Shown here: piece after piece, positions 24,901 to 34,849 of the stretch
Position numbering within the stretch: position 1 is the stretch's first letter
Layout of the letters: each line of letters starts with the position of its first letter
Assembly: GCA_022496805.1 (NCBI GenBank)
Contig: CM040088.1
Coordinates: forward strand, 25,403,501-25,467,500
Origin: Pohlia nutans
Lineage: Eukaryota; Streptophyta; Bryopsida; Bryales; Mniaceae
Direction: 5' to 3'
DNA: 64,000 bases
Program-made: the position numbers and the translations under genes
The notes under the pieces: model-generated
The model's database searches: none
Seen by the model: only the letters and a program-made list of their open reading frames with translations
What the model was told of the DNA's origin: nothing

Positions 24901-27900
24901 TATTTGCATTAGTTAAAAGAGTTTTTTCTTATTACCGTAGTACCATAGCAGGGTCGCCACCTTGCGAACGAATATTTAATATTTTTTGAAAAATAAGGTC
25001 CGTTCCTAAAAAAATTCTTGATTTTCGTTTTTGAGAAGAAGAAAAATGATTAAAAATGGCCCAAAATAACCCAAAATAGCTTAGAAATAGCAAAACATAG
25101 CTTAAAATAATTCATTCTATTTTCATTATTTTCATTAAAAGAATTGTTTTTTGACAAACCTACTATGGTACTACGGTAGACTCACACACTAGTAGAAAAG
25201 GTGGCACTGCCGAGGGAGATACCCAGGCAAGTAGTGCCCAATTCCATGCATGCACAGTATTTTGCCTGTGCATGTCCCTGGGGACATAACATTCAGTAGC
25301 CTTCCAAGAGGCTGCCTTTTAGTTTCATCCACCTTTATATATGGAGTGACCAGTGTTTTGTAATTGAATGGACTATTGAATCAAATAAACAATTGGGGGG
25401 ATGAAATGATATGGGATATTCTACATCATTCTGTTGGGGGAAGGCAGCACTCACAAAGGCTACTGAATGTTATGGGAGCGCCACCTTTTCTACTAGTGAC
25501 AATAGATACATAATTTGGCATATCGTCTTGAAATTTGTTACAGATAGCTAAAAGTTTTAAGGTTATATATGACATGGTTTGATAAACCATCATGCATAAT
25601 TTCCGGCTTGGCGTTTGTCAGGCATTCCATGTACATACATCACACCGCTGCAAGCTTTAGAAGAGCTTGAAGTTGGCGTGGTCAAGTATTCTCCCGGGTG
25701 CAATGGAACAGCATGTGAGAAAGACGACCTTGTGGCCGATGCTGTGTCGGTGTGTAAAGAAGCAGATGCAATAATTATCTTTGCAGGGGTGAGCCAAATC
25801 CAAGAGCGTGAGAAGCTCGACAGAACAAGCCTTCTGTTACCTGGGCATCAACAGCACCTTATTCAGGCAGTTGCAGAGATTGCAAACGGGAAACCGGTGG
25901 TGCTTGTGATTATTTCTGGTGGGCCTATTGATTTGAGCTTTGCAAAAGAGGATGATACGATCCAGAGCATACTGTGGGCGGGATATCCCGGCGAAGCTGG
26001 TGGTCAAGCAATCGCTGAGGTCATTTTTGGCCACCATAACCCTGGTAAAAATTATACCTACATTTTAGCTATGCATATAAATCTTTTGATTTGAGCCCAG
26101 GGTGGTCACTGTCAAAAATTTAGAAAACTACGTGAGTTAAAAATACATAACATTCAGTAGCCTTCATGCCCACTACCTTTTCCTTCATGCACTCTGCTCA
26201 TCACCTTGAGCTTCCACTTGTCCACTCAGCTACTGATGAAGTACTATTGGATGTGGAACATTCCACACCATCTACTGTAAAGCCAAGGCAGTGACACTGC
26301 ATGCTACTATATGTTCTGTATAGGGTCCATTTTATTCATCGGGAGGTAAAATTTTAACTTGATTATAAAAAAATTAATGTAATTTATCCTCGAAAGAGAA
26401 CATCAAGGATAGCATGCACCATTTTGGTCCTGGTGGTCAAGTTGGTAGCACTTTCCCCTTTTTCCCTTTTTGAGCCTCTTGGTCCTTCAAGGGTTGATAG
26501 TCAGTTACTTCTTGTTCTTAAATGGAAATGATTTTTCTTTTCATTAGAGGCTCACATCGAAGAGGACTCCAATTCATGGATTGGATTAAACAGGGGATTA
26601 AACTAGATAGAATAATTGTAGCCAATAAGCCAACACAAATGAAGCATCTATTGGGTACATCTCCACTATCTAGACCACATAGAAGTGAATTCTATTTTTT
26701 TTTTTTGAGATCTCTAGGTGTCTATGAAAGAACTAACATGTTTTCACCCAAAGACTTTCTAGGTATCAACATGGTTAAACTATCCACATCAAAATTGTAT
26801 AAATAAGAGTTAAGTGTTGCTTTTGGAAAAGTTGTTATTGATGTAGAGAGTTGTACTTCACTTACCTTAAGGATAGCAATTTTTTTTGTTGTATTAATAG
26901 TTGGTTACGTTCTTGTCGTAATCCATTGATGGAATCGAATACCGTAACAATTTTTTCTATGATATCAGTGCATTATTTTACATTTTTTTAGGATAGTTGA
27001 GCTCCCAACTCTTCATACATGGTATTTTTAGGGAGGATGTTACAAAGAATATGGTTGAGGTTCACCAGGAAAAAATGCACAATACGATACCATAGTATAC
27101 TGTATCCGGTCGGCATGTCCTGCAAAATAATTAAATTTTTTGTCCGACTAATGCAGATACTCTCTAAGATTCTTCTAGAAAATAGATTTTTTCAAAAAAA
27201 ACAATTTCCTAAAGATTTGGACTTTTACTAAATAATCTCCTAAAAGATTTTGAAATTGTTATTTGCAGGTGGAAGAACACCAGTTACATGGTATCCGGAA
27301 AGCTACACGAGCTTAAACATGACAGATATGCACATGAGGCCAGATGGTACAACAGGCTACCCTGGCCGCACCTACCGTTTCCACACACAGCCAGTTTTGT
27401 ACGGATTCGGTCATGGCTTGAGCTATTCAACATTTGAATACCGCTTCTCGTCTGAGTCACTTCATTTAATTGTCAGCGCTGATCAAGATCTTCACTGTTA
27501 CCTGGACAATTATAATACAAACTTTGGAACACAACATTCAGTACTTGACCCAGGTATGTTTCAGCTGCTGGCCCATGGTGGTAAAAAGCTGGTTTTTTGA
27601 CGGCACAAAAATGTCAAGAATAATAGAGTTATCCGAAAAGAGAACTGGTGTAGGGCCTTGCTTTTGATTATTCTTCAACTCACCATAGTCTAGTTTTTGA
27701 TGTTTTTGAAAAAGTCCTCCCCCAAAAAAAAATCATTCATTGAACGAGCTATTAACCTACTAAGATCCAAAATGATCCATTGTGTTTGGGGGTTGTTGTA
27801 GATGCCGTTGAAAACTTGTGTTTTCAAGTCCGAGTTGTGGTGAGGAACAATTCTTCAAGAAGCGGGCACGAGACCGTGCTTCTCTATTATCAACCACCAG

Positions 27901-28112
27901 AACCAGGCATCAATGGAGCTCCATTGAAACAGCTGGTGGCCTTCAACAAAGTACATCTCGGAGCGAGCTCAGAAACCGAAATGGTTTTCAATCTGGACAT
28001 TTATAAGCATCTCACAACAGTGCAAGTGGATGGCACACGTGTGCTTACAAGCGGTGTCCATTCTCTTCATGTGGCTGAACAGATATTGCTCGTCACAGTT
28101 TCAAAAGCTTGA
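15961..28112 (+). CDS. BXL: GH3 beta-xylosidase / alpha-L-arabinofuranosidase (BXL family)
   Basis: This is a secreted glycosidase that releases xylose and/or arabinose from the non-reducing ends of xylan and arabinoxylan in the cell wall. Exons are 15961-16368, 17971-18294, 19788-19957, 21258-21355, 23764-24114, 25622-26044, 27269-27553 and 27802-28112; phases join to 789 residues, close to the plant BXL length. The N-terminus has a hydrophobic signal peptide (about residues 1-27). Landmarks are [11 protein letters not shown], the block [10 protein letters not shown] followed by GEDPF, and [13 protein letters not shown]. The nucleophile motif YIVSDCGAV has Asp306. Then come [34 protein letters not shown] (Glu514 aligns with the acid/base residue), [20 protein letters not shown] and a C-terminal fibronectin-III-like domain. 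Exon 5 uses an unremarkable donor G|GTTAGT. Seven introns of 0.25-2.4 kb hold most of the MITEs listed here. Substrate preference cannot be read from sequence. Confidence 0.95.
16956..17128. mobile_element. MITE with ACATTCAGTAGC termini, copy in BXL intron 1
   Basis: It starts GATAACATTCAGTAGC and ends GGCTACTGAATGTTGTG. Five members of this family lie in the window (also 25284-25474, 26145-26318, 42715-43034 and 46139-46457). Confidence 0.7.
17717..17947. mobile_element. MITE, CCCCTCAAGGACCAA family, BXL intron 1
   Basis: The left end CCCCTCAAGGACCAAAGA is preceded by TTAA. The right end, complementary in TTCTTGGTCCTTTAGGGG, is followed by CTAA. It ends 23 bp before the exon 2 acceptor. 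The interior is similar to 18328-18775. Confidence 0.65.
18328..18775. mobile_element. Foldback MITE, CCCCAAAAGGACCAA family, BXL intron 2
   Basis: The left end CCCCAAAAGGACCAAGGA is preceded by TTAA. The right end reads CCTTTGTCCTTCAAGGG and is followed by TTGA. The two halves are extensively complementary, and the interior matches 17717-17947. Confidence 0.65.
20036..20614. mobile_element. TTAA-flanked MITE (CCCCTAAACGTCC family), BXL intron 3
   Basis: The terminal inverted repeats are CCCCTAAACGTCCCAG and CTGGGACGTTTAGGGG, each directly flanked by TTAA. The 579-bp interior is non-coding and related to copies at 30166, 38707 and 40969. A TTAA target site with CCC-type ends is the pattern of piggyBac-like elements. 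Confidence 0.75.
21456..21940. mobile_element. Foldback MITE, second copy (BXL intron 4), interrupted
   Basis: It is the same hairpin element as 9739-10102, with arms starting AGAGTTGTCCTTAAAGTCACC. A 120-bp CACTA MITE (21570-21689) has been inserted in its left arm. Confidence 0.8.
21570..21689. mobile_element. CACTA MITE, 120 bp, nested
   Basis: Its ends are CATTAGTAGAAAAGGTAGC (a one-base variant of CACTAGTAG) and GCCACCTTTTCTACTAGTG. Interior and length match 28549-28668. It lies inside the foldback element at 21456-21940. Confidence 0.75.
21985..22063 (+). repeat. Short degenerate tandem repeat (CACCTAGGTAGCA-like)
   Basis: About six imperfect units of 11-13 bp around CACCTAGGTATTGC and CACCTAGGTAGCAC sit immediately left of the MITE at 22067. 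Confidence 0.55.
22067..22713. mobile_element. 647-bp MITE with GGGCGATTGCAAGC termini, BXL intron 4
   Basis: The left end GGGCGATTGCAAGCTAAGG and the right end CCTTAGCTTGCAATCGCCC are perfect complements, continuing into GTGGACCA. Both ends are flanked by ATTA. The interior reading frame at 22357-22677 shows no recognisable protein. Confidence 0.75.
22961..23030 (+). repeat. Dispersed repeat, copy 2 (BXL intron 4)
   Basis: It shares the core TTCCTAAAGATTTGGGCTTC and the following TCTTCTTATAAT with 8727-8803. The segment just downstream (about 23103-23170) is the reverse complement of 26995-27030, so a larger element is probably involved. Confidence 0.5.
24757..24885 (+). repeat. ~130-bp dispersed repeat, BXL intron 5
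   Basis: It starts TAGATAGAAACTCCGGTCCT and ends CTCTCGGGAATGGA. A second copy in the same orientation begins 6 bp after the BXL stop codon (28118-28246). Confidence 0.75.
25187..25498. mobile_element. CACTA MITE interrupted by another MITE, BXL intron 5
   Basis: Ends CACTAGTAGAAAAGGTGGC and GCCACCTTTTCTACTAGTG are flanked by the 3-bp direct repeat ACA. Its interior is split by an ACATTCAGTAGC MITE at 25284-25474. Confidence 0.82.
25284..25474. mobile_element. ACATTCAGTAGC MITE nested in a CACTA MITE
   Basis: It starts ACATAACATTCAGTAGCC and ends GGCTACTGAATGTTATG. It lies inside the CACTA element at 25187-25498 and is therefore the younger insertion. Confidence 0.78.
26145..26318. mobile_element. 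ACATTCAGTAGC MITE, BXL intron 6
   Basis: The left end ACATAACATTCAGTAGCC is intact. The right end (GCTACTATATGTTCTG) is decayed. The inner segment around CTACTGATGAAG is shared in inverse with the copy at 16956. Confidence 0.6.
26995..27240 (+). repeat. Fragment of an unidentified dispersed element, BXL intron 6
   Basis: It contains TTTTTAGGGAGGATGTTAC and the core TTCCTAAAGATTTGGACTT. Related pieces occur at 8727, 22961 (same orientation), 23103-23170 (inverted) and about 28797-28860. The element type cannot be determined. Confidence 0.45.
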
Positions 28113-28117
28113 AAAGC

Positions 28118-28246
28118 CTAGATAGAAACTCCGGTCCTCTTTTGAGGTCAGCGTGAACAAAGTGTCTGTTCGTAATGACGATGAGGCAATGTGCACCGGA
28201 CAAAGGGCCATTGTTGCAAAACTACTCTCCCCTATCGGGAATAGAC
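28118..28246 (+). repeat. ~130-bp dispersed repeat in the BXL 3' UTR
   Basis: It is similar throughout to 24757-24885 and starts CTAGATAGAAACTCCGGTCC. It begins 6 bp past the stop codon, so it would form the first part of the 3' UTR. Confidence 0.72.
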
Positions 28247-28375
28247 ACTCTAGTGATCGATTAATAACCGGAAACAAAACCAACCAAAATCACAATAACT
28301 AAATAAAAGTAACCGTATGTCAATGGAAGGGGGTTTGTCTGGTATAATTTGGAGATTGTCGTGTTCATGAACACC

Positions 28376-28458
28376 AAGTCATGGGTCCTGTGGTTGGTTG
28401 GTGAGGGTTTTGTATTACATTTACATGGTCCGGGTTCGATTCCCGATGGGTCCATTTG
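28376..28458 (+). repeat. tRNA-like segment with Pol III A/B-box resemblance (possible SINE fragment)
   Basis: A perfect B-box-like GGGTTCGATTCCC lies at about 28431-28443. A box-A-like TGGTTGGTTGGTGAGGG is about 45 bp upstream. The acceptor stem does not pair, so this is not a working tRNA gene; a tRNA-derived SINE remnant fits better. Confidence 0.4.
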
Positions 28459-28460
28459 AG

Positions 28461-28538
28461 CAAACCCTCATGCATATTTATTAGAGTGCTAAAAGCTTGA
28501 AACCCTCATGCATATTTATTAAAGTGCCAAAAGCTTGA
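28461..28538 (+). repeat. 39-bp tandem duplication
   Basis: Two copies start AACCCTCATGCATATTTATT at 28462 and 28501 and continue to AAAAGCTTGA. Confidence 0.85.
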
Positions 28539-28548
28539 GATGGGCATC

Positions 28549-28668
28549 CACTAGTAGAAAAGGTGGCGCTCCCCAAGGAGATGCTCAAGCAAAATCAATA
28601 TGCATGCATGGAATTGGGCACTACTTACGTGGACATCTCCCTTGGCAGTGCCACCTTTTCTACTAGTG
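28549..28668. mobile_element. CACTA MITE, 120 bp, intact
   Basis: Ends CACTAGTAGAAAAGGTGGC and GCCACCTTTTCTACTAGTG are flanked by direct repeats ATC. This is the clearest copy of the family also seen at 21570 and 25187. Confidence 0.88.
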
Positions 28669-28948
28669 ATCCAAAATGAAAATCCAGAGTCGGTACGTAT
28701 GTAGTGCATTTGGTGGCATACTTGGAGTGGTCTACCTAAACCTTAAAACCACAAGTGGCACCCTTTCTGTTCCGTGGTGCATAACAGTTCGTCTTTTAGA
28801 GGGTAGTTGAGTTCATGTGTGCCATGGTTTTTTTTAGGGAGAATCCGGTTGAGTTTTGGTCGAAAAAATGAGCTTGTTTGTAAAACTTATTGGATAAAGA
28901 TGTTTCTTTTTACATGCCAATTCTATCTATGGTGCACTTCATTATTAA

Positions 28949-29270
28949 CCCCTAAACGTACCAACCCTTTGAACACAAGTAGATGCTAGCCTCAAAAATA
29001 GATATTAGCATGGGTTAGATGTACATGAGGTGTACATGAAAGGACCATTGCAAGCATAAAATCTACCCAACAAATTTGACATACTTACAATTAAAGGCGT
29101 CTCCAATATTATCAACAACTCCCCATCACAAGAGATTTATTGTAATTGGTAGAGAATTTAATGGGCTTACAAAGGTGACTTGGATGAAAGTCATCTGAGG
29201 TTGTATGAGAAAGTCGCAAGGCTTTGAATGTATTCGTGATCCAGTTTCTGGACGCTGGGACATTTAGGGG
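28949..29270. mobile_element. TTAA-flanked MITE, 322 bp
   Basis: The left end CCCCTAAACGTACC and right end CCAGCGTC-complement followed by CATTTAGGGG are each flanked by TTAA. The right terminal 35 bp match the left end of the 20036 copy. Confidence 0.75.
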
Positions 29271-30165
29271 TTAAGCCTTGACAATGATATTCTCATTTGT
29301 GATTGAACTCGATCACGTTTTAACCCAATAAGGACAGGCATGTGTCATTAATTTTGGTGAAAAATAAAAATTATTATAATTTTGGATCTAATTATTGTGA
29401 AGAAAAATCATATCTATTACAAAAGATACTCCAAAACTTCGTTTTTTTAAATCATAAGGTTCTTAATACATTGTTGGACCACACCCTTTACATTGTAGCA
29501 TCACTTGCTAATAAAATAATTCAACTCTCTAATCCTTTTCGCTTGGACCAGTTGAAGTTAGAGAAAATCCTTTATAATTCTTCTGATCCCCTGACAGATG
29601 CTTGAGATTTGGAGGTGAACAATAGAGGGGCTCAAGAATCTTATGATGAGTACAAATCATAATTAAGAACATCATAGTAAATGAAAATCATCTAAGTTTC
29701 TAAAATTTTACTGAAAACTGGACTTTGTGAGTTATATTTTGTTAATTGGACTCAAATGCAATAGAGATCATTTTCAAGCCTAAATTAAGCTTTGGCAAAA
29801 GAGAAATGCAAAACAGTCAAAATTTATTACATAGTTATTTGTTTTCACTGCATGTTTTTTCATTTGAAACCTTGTAAAAAATCACACTAAAAATAGTATC
29901 TAAAAATAACAAGGAAAACAAAAAAACTATAAACAATAAAATTTGGATGAAAGTCATTAATTTCCTATCAAAAATTGAACAGTCCCTAGTGACCTTATTG
30001 GATTGAGGTATCCACATTTAATTACTCCTTACTTGAAGAGAACTGTATAGATTCTTGCCCAAAATGAAAATGGTTTGAATAGGAGAGGCTAAGTTTAATT
30101 ATAGATACACCTATAATCAACACTTTAAAAGATTTGTGGCTTATTCATATGATGTTTATCCATAA
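29271..30165. other. A/T-rich intergenic, no gene
   Basis: There is no recognisable coding frame, RNA or repeat. The frame at 29342-29605 has no known motif. Confidence 0.45.
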
Positions 30166-30659
30166 CTGCCTAAGCGTCCATTTTTAGATTTTATGGGAAG
30201 TTAGTTTCGTACATGTGAGAACGGATTAGAAAGGGGATGGTTTGTGAATTTTTTATGCCTCACATCATGTTGCACTGATTCACCCAAAAAAATTAAGATC
30301 TTAGTTCAAAAGTGATAAAAAGTGATCTTGAAAAAGTCAACTCATAAGATTAAGCAATCAAAAATCTCCAAAATACACTTAGAATATTACATTTCAACCC
30401 ATCTCAACAAATTTCATCTATAGATTGTCAATATCTTATTCGTAATTGAATTACAAAAGAATTTTTAATTTTTAATTTCACATTTTATACAAAAATATTG
30501 GTGATTGCAATCATAGATCTAACCGTATGGATAGAATCTAAAATTCATAACGTACAACATTTATTCATACATCAAATGCAAAATATCCCTCTTAATTGCA
30601 TTTTATAATGCATCTTTGCAAAACTGCCCAATTTGGAGAGGGTTGTAGGCATTTAGGGG
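30166..30659. mobile_element. TTAA-family MITE, decayed left end
   Basis: The left end is CTGCCTAAGCGTCC after an imperfect TTAA (ATAA). The right end GCATTTAGGGG is followed by TTAA. The interior matches 38707-39273 and 40969-41545 closely (for example TAACCGTATGGATAGAATCT). Confidence 0.7.
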
Positions 30660-30711
30660 TTAAAAAATACATACAAAGAGCATGCATTTCCTAGCCTAAG
30701 AAGCCCACTAA

Positions 30712-31153
30712 AGTAGAAGTACCTTAAACCACTACGAACTTGAAACCACTAACATCTACAACCTTCCACCATTTCAGAGAGGAAATGTAGGTTGTCGGAA
30801 CATGGTTTAACTTTTGAGCAATTAATGCATAAGTCATGTAAGGTAGACGTACCTTAAACCACCACAACACCTAAAACCACCAACTTCTACATCCTTTCTT
30901 CATTTTAGGGAGGAAATGTAAATTATCGGTACATGACTTAACTTTTGAGCAATTGATGCATAAGTCATGTAATGAAAGCCTATATTTCCTTCCTGAAATG
31001 AAAGAGGAGTGTAGAAGTTGGTGGTTTTAGGTGTCGTGGTGGTTTAAGGTACATCTACCTTAATGAAAGGCTACATATCCTTCATGAAATGAAAGAGGGG
31101 TATAAAAGTTGGTGGTTTTAGGTGACGTAGTGGTTCAAAATCCCGCTACCTTA
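30712..31153. repeat. Multi-palindromic foldback region
   Basis: A segment like GTACCTTAAACCACCACAAC followed by CACCAACTTCTACATCC occurs twice in one direction (about 30715 and 30843) and twice inverted (about 31015 and 31100). The block can fold as two nested hairpins. Confidence 0.7.
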
Positions 31154-31703
31154 GAGCACCCGCACCCTTGCTTTCTAAATGGGGCCTCGCTCCATTATGA
31201 AGGGCCCTTGCTAAAATAGCCGCCCCACCGCAAAGTTGAAAAGGGGACAATTTGGAGCGGATTCTTCATTTTCTTCTTGTGGCTCGCCATTGTCTAGTTC
31301 CTCTCACATTTTTTAGCAAGCTCATTTCTAGGGCTATTTCTTGCTTGTCGTGATACTTTGTTCCAGTGGAATGGCAACTGTAGAGAGGGAGAAGGGGATA
31401 TCTTTGATTAGCTTTGAATTAGGTGTCATTTTATGATAATTACAGCAAATGGCATTGTGCTGGCAATGGTGTAAAGGATGGAATACTACAAAGCACCCCT
31501 TGTCCATTTGGACTATTCATATATTGACATTCCAACCTCAGTTTCTTGGAAGTTCCAATGTTCATGATTTTAGCAATAATTTTATAGGGCGCAAGCTTGA
31601 GCAAAGGTGGGGGACCAGTTTATTGAAGGGCCATGTTTTCACTGTTGAGCCCCTCAATACTCACTTGACGAGTGTGAAATCAAGGGCAAGGGTGCAGATG
31701 CTC
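31154..31703. mobile_element. Tourist-like (PIF/Harbinger) MITE, 550 bp
   Basis: Ends GAGCACCCGCACCCTTGC and GCAAGGGTGCAGATGCTC are complementary and flanked by TTA direct repeats, the TWA target pattern of PIF/Harbinger elements. The reading frame at 31449-31763 is not recognisable. Confidence 0.75.
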
Positions 31704-32215
31704 TTACCAATTCCATCCTCCAATGACTCCCACCCCACTCTAACCCAACAAACATTAGCATAAAACCCAAAAGCAAAAGAGAATGAGATGCAATTATGAT
31801 CCTCTTTAAAAAGGACATATTTACCCTAATTTACGGACACAACCAAGGCATTGAGAACCGCACCAACCCCGTGCCGTCGCTCATGTCTCCCATGCCTTCT
31901 AGCTACCGTGTGGAAAATTGCTTGTCACCCGCTTCATCCAACTTGCATTCACGAAAGCCTCCCCTGCTACGCATTTCTGTTATGGAGGGTTGTGGATGCT
32001 CTAAAATGTGAAATGTTTCAATTGCCAACAAGATCAAAGAACGATTATGGAAATGTATTAATAGGAATGGCTCACAAGCTTGTTCTGAAATTGAAGCCCG
32101 AGGAGCAGTACCTCACCCTATACAAAAGGTCCCTCAATCCGGAGGACAAACTCTCCTACATCATCACTTAATCCCATTCAAAGCATTAGTCAAGAAAACA
32201 AATCAACGGAGAACA
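31704..32215. other. Intergenic between MITE and eL18 copy 2
   Basis: No supported gene. Part of this stretch resembles Tourist-type sequence (GGATGCTCTAAA near 31992), but no complete element was delimited. Confidence 0.4.
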
Positions 32216-32403
32216 ATTCAATCAGCGATTTCTTGCTCGCGCATTCAAAGTCATTCCATTCAAAAGACGAGAACCACCAACCACACACAATCTGGGAGAA
32301 GCAAGTACACCAAAATCAATCTTTTGTATGAATCGCCCAAAACTGGTCTCCACCCCGTCTGCATGAAATCATCCATCTACTCAACGCCAAGGTTACCAAC
32401 TCC

Positions 32404-33829
32404 CTACGCCTTGAACCCTCTGCTGTTACGACGCCCACGAGCCTTCTCAAACTTTCGCCCCTTCGCACGTACATACGGCTTCGTGTTGCTCTGTGGTACA
32501 CCCGGTGCCCTCCCGAAGTGCTTCACTGCCTCGCGAGCGTTCTTCGGACCTCGCAGAAGAACCTTCCTCCACAAACACATCAATGTCAGCCACCCACAAC
32601 CCACTCACACATAAATTCATCCTCACCAATGACTCACAAGACATCTTCTCCCCAATCTCACCAAACTACCACCCAAATATCATGACCCCTTCCTCGTTCC
32701 ATGCTAACCCCGTGCGCTAACCAAAACGTTTCAGGCCTCTCTCTCCGTCACTGCACGAATGTTTCACACCATCGCAAAAATACTACAGGATCATCATGTC
32801 CCTCCCAACAGGAACGCTGCCTTCCAAAAGACTACACTACTCACCGTGTTGGCTCCAGTTGGTGCACGCAATGCCAGCTGATCGAATGTCAGGCATTCCC
32901 CTCCAGCCTTCAAAATCCGCGCACGAGCGGTCTCCGTGAACCGCAATGCAACCACCTTCAACGCTGGCACCTCGTACTGTCTGATGTCATCAGTGATGGT
33001 ACCGACCAACACCGCAGTCTTCTCCTCCTACAACGCCACCACACACCACAATCAACATCACGCTCCAAAACATCCCTCACAATCCACTAGACGGTCTATC
33101 GCCACAAGACTGCCCATGCTCTAATCACAAAAACATCCAAAATTGCGCACTGGAATCCCAACGAAACAACTAAGTCAGGGCTTCCAATATGTTACCTTTC
33201 CGGCCATGAACTTCACAAGGCGGCTCATGGACAGAGGAGCCCGGTGCATCCTGCTCATGAACAGGCGTTTCAGAATCACGCCATTGAACGGAGCCTCCGT
33301 CCTCCTCACCAAAAACCTGTACAGCTGTATCCCACCAACCCTTCCGTTGGTAAAACCCTAAACCCTCTTCTCAACATCATGCCCTAATTCGTCCGAACGC
33401 TTCCAACTCCGGCATTGGTATACCAATCGGAACCCTAATTTCCTACGGCCAGCACAATACTTGGGCACCATTTCACATACGTCGTCCCGCCCGACTCATA
33501 TTGCTCATACCGCAGCTCGAAACCCTAATTTTTGGTTTCGACCGAAAGTGGCCACGACTAGGAGATCGAGCAGCAAAATTGCGAGGTTGAAGATTTACCT
33601 TCACGAGAAGCTTAAGGTAAACATTCCCGCTCTTGGGAGCTGTACGTTTGACCTTCTTGTTGCGACCACCGGCCTTCAAATCGATACCCTGCTCGCAAAA
33701 AACAGAGGTTCGCGATAATTGCCAAAGAAAACGGGATTTAAAAAGGAGAAGACCGAAACATTACTGCAAAAGAAAAAAACATGATGATTCTAACTAACTT
33801 TGCGAAGCAGATTAAAAGATGCATACCAT
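32404..33829 (-). CDS. RPL18: 60S ribosomal protein eL18 (copy 2)
   Basis: Large-subunit ribosomal protein. Exons in transcription order are 33827-33829 (ATG only), 33599-33688, 33196-33324, 32845-33027 and 32404-32562. They encode 187 residues with the same intron positions and phases as copy 1. Exon 2 is base-for-base identical to copy 1, and intron 4 is nearly identical, so this is a DNA-level duplicate rather than a retrocopy. The proteins differ at residue 58 (His instead of Asn) and residue 76 (Glu instead of Asp). Homology with copy 1 runs from about 32220 to 33975 and fades upstream of the telo-box; intron 1 is shorter (138 against 219 bp) and diverged. All splice sites are intact, so it should be expressed. 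Confidence 0.95.
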
Positions 33830-33937
33830 GACCGTCGACGAAGCCGAGCCCGCGGGGAAGAAGCTGAGGGGATAGCGCGGGGCTTCGGAAGAGAGAGAGA
33901 CGATTGTGCAATACTGGGGGTTACGCTGCAGGGCGCC

Positions 33938-33946
33938 AAACCCTAG
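33938..33946 (+). promoter_or_regulatory. Telo-box upstream of eL18 copy 2
   Basis: AAACCCTAG lies in the context GGCGCCAAACCCTAG, matching the corresponding site upstream of copy 1, about 110 bp before the ATG. Confidence 0.5.
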
Positions 33947-34763
33947 AACGCCCCTGCACCGTCCGATCCTCGATTGACGGCAGGAATAATTCTGGCTTAC
34001 AAAGGGAATTTTTCTGTTATGCACAGGGATGAGGACATTGAACCGAAATTACCGGTAAGGAAGTGTAGCACAGTAAGTTTAGGTAATAGGTAGTTTTCAG
34101 TGGGAGGAGCGTTATGGGTTATAATCGGGACCCCAATGGTGACCGGCGTAGTCAGGAATCATGGGGTTTTAATTGTAATCCATGACACCCTGACCAATAA
34201 AGATTACTTTTTGTACAAAGAAATTGGGGTTATGTAAATATATATTTTTACATCATGTGTCTTATTTGGAGGTAGATGAACTGAAGAGAATATTGGATAT
34301 ATTATGGGATTTAAAAAGACGCTGAAAGGCCATAACATAAACCTGACAAAATTTCTGTGTATATAAATTAATTAGAGGAAAGTTATATGGATGTAAAGGG
34401 GGAGCCACATAGGGGCAAATTTCATGTGCTTTTGGGTTGAAAATGGTTTGAACTTTGGGCCGCATAGGGAGAGTAATGTCAACCCTCGAGAGAAAAAACT
34501 CAACCATGGTCCCCCTCTCGAACGCATCACTCAAGCGCTCTGAGATGGACTTGCGATGAGATAGAACTGACTATTTTGTCGTCAGATCAAATTTGGGATG
34601 TCCATCCCCATGCGTGCAATCTAACGGTTAAAGAGAGGGTGTGGAATTTTTCACAGATAGCGTAGAAAATTACAATCAAATTTTCATCCTCATCCCAAAA
34701 TGATTCTTCTCCCTCACACATAGCCAAATTTCACAACTTCTAAAAAAATATTTAATTTTCAAA

Positions 34764-34838
34764 TCAAAGCTTAATTGATGGCACCATTGGGATTTGAACT
34801 AGAGTCTCCTTGGTGATAGGAGACAATTAATGGAGCTA
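34764..34838 (-). repeat. tRNA-like fold (pseudo-tRNA or SINE fragment)
   Basis: On the minus strand, TTGATGGC at the 5' side pairs perfectly with GCCATCAA at the 3' side. Between them are a stem GTCTCC/GGAGAC and a B-box-like AGTTCAAATCCC. The T-stem is mismatched, so a functional tRNA is unlikely. Confidence 0.4.
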
Positions 34839-34849
34839 GCCATCAACCC

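Noticed and set aside
28376..28458. Functional tRNA gene suggested by a B-box
   Set aside because: The acceptor stem cannot pair and no anticodon arm forms, so it was kept only as a tRNA-like repeat.
32324..33361. Plus-strand frames of up to 129 codons across eL18 copy 2
   Set aside because: They lie antisense to the eL18 exons, which explain the sequence fully.
34764..34838. Functional tRNA gene suggested by an 8-bp terminal stem
   Set aside because: The T-stem is mismatched and the D-arm is absent; it was kept as a pseudo-tRNA or SINE fragment.
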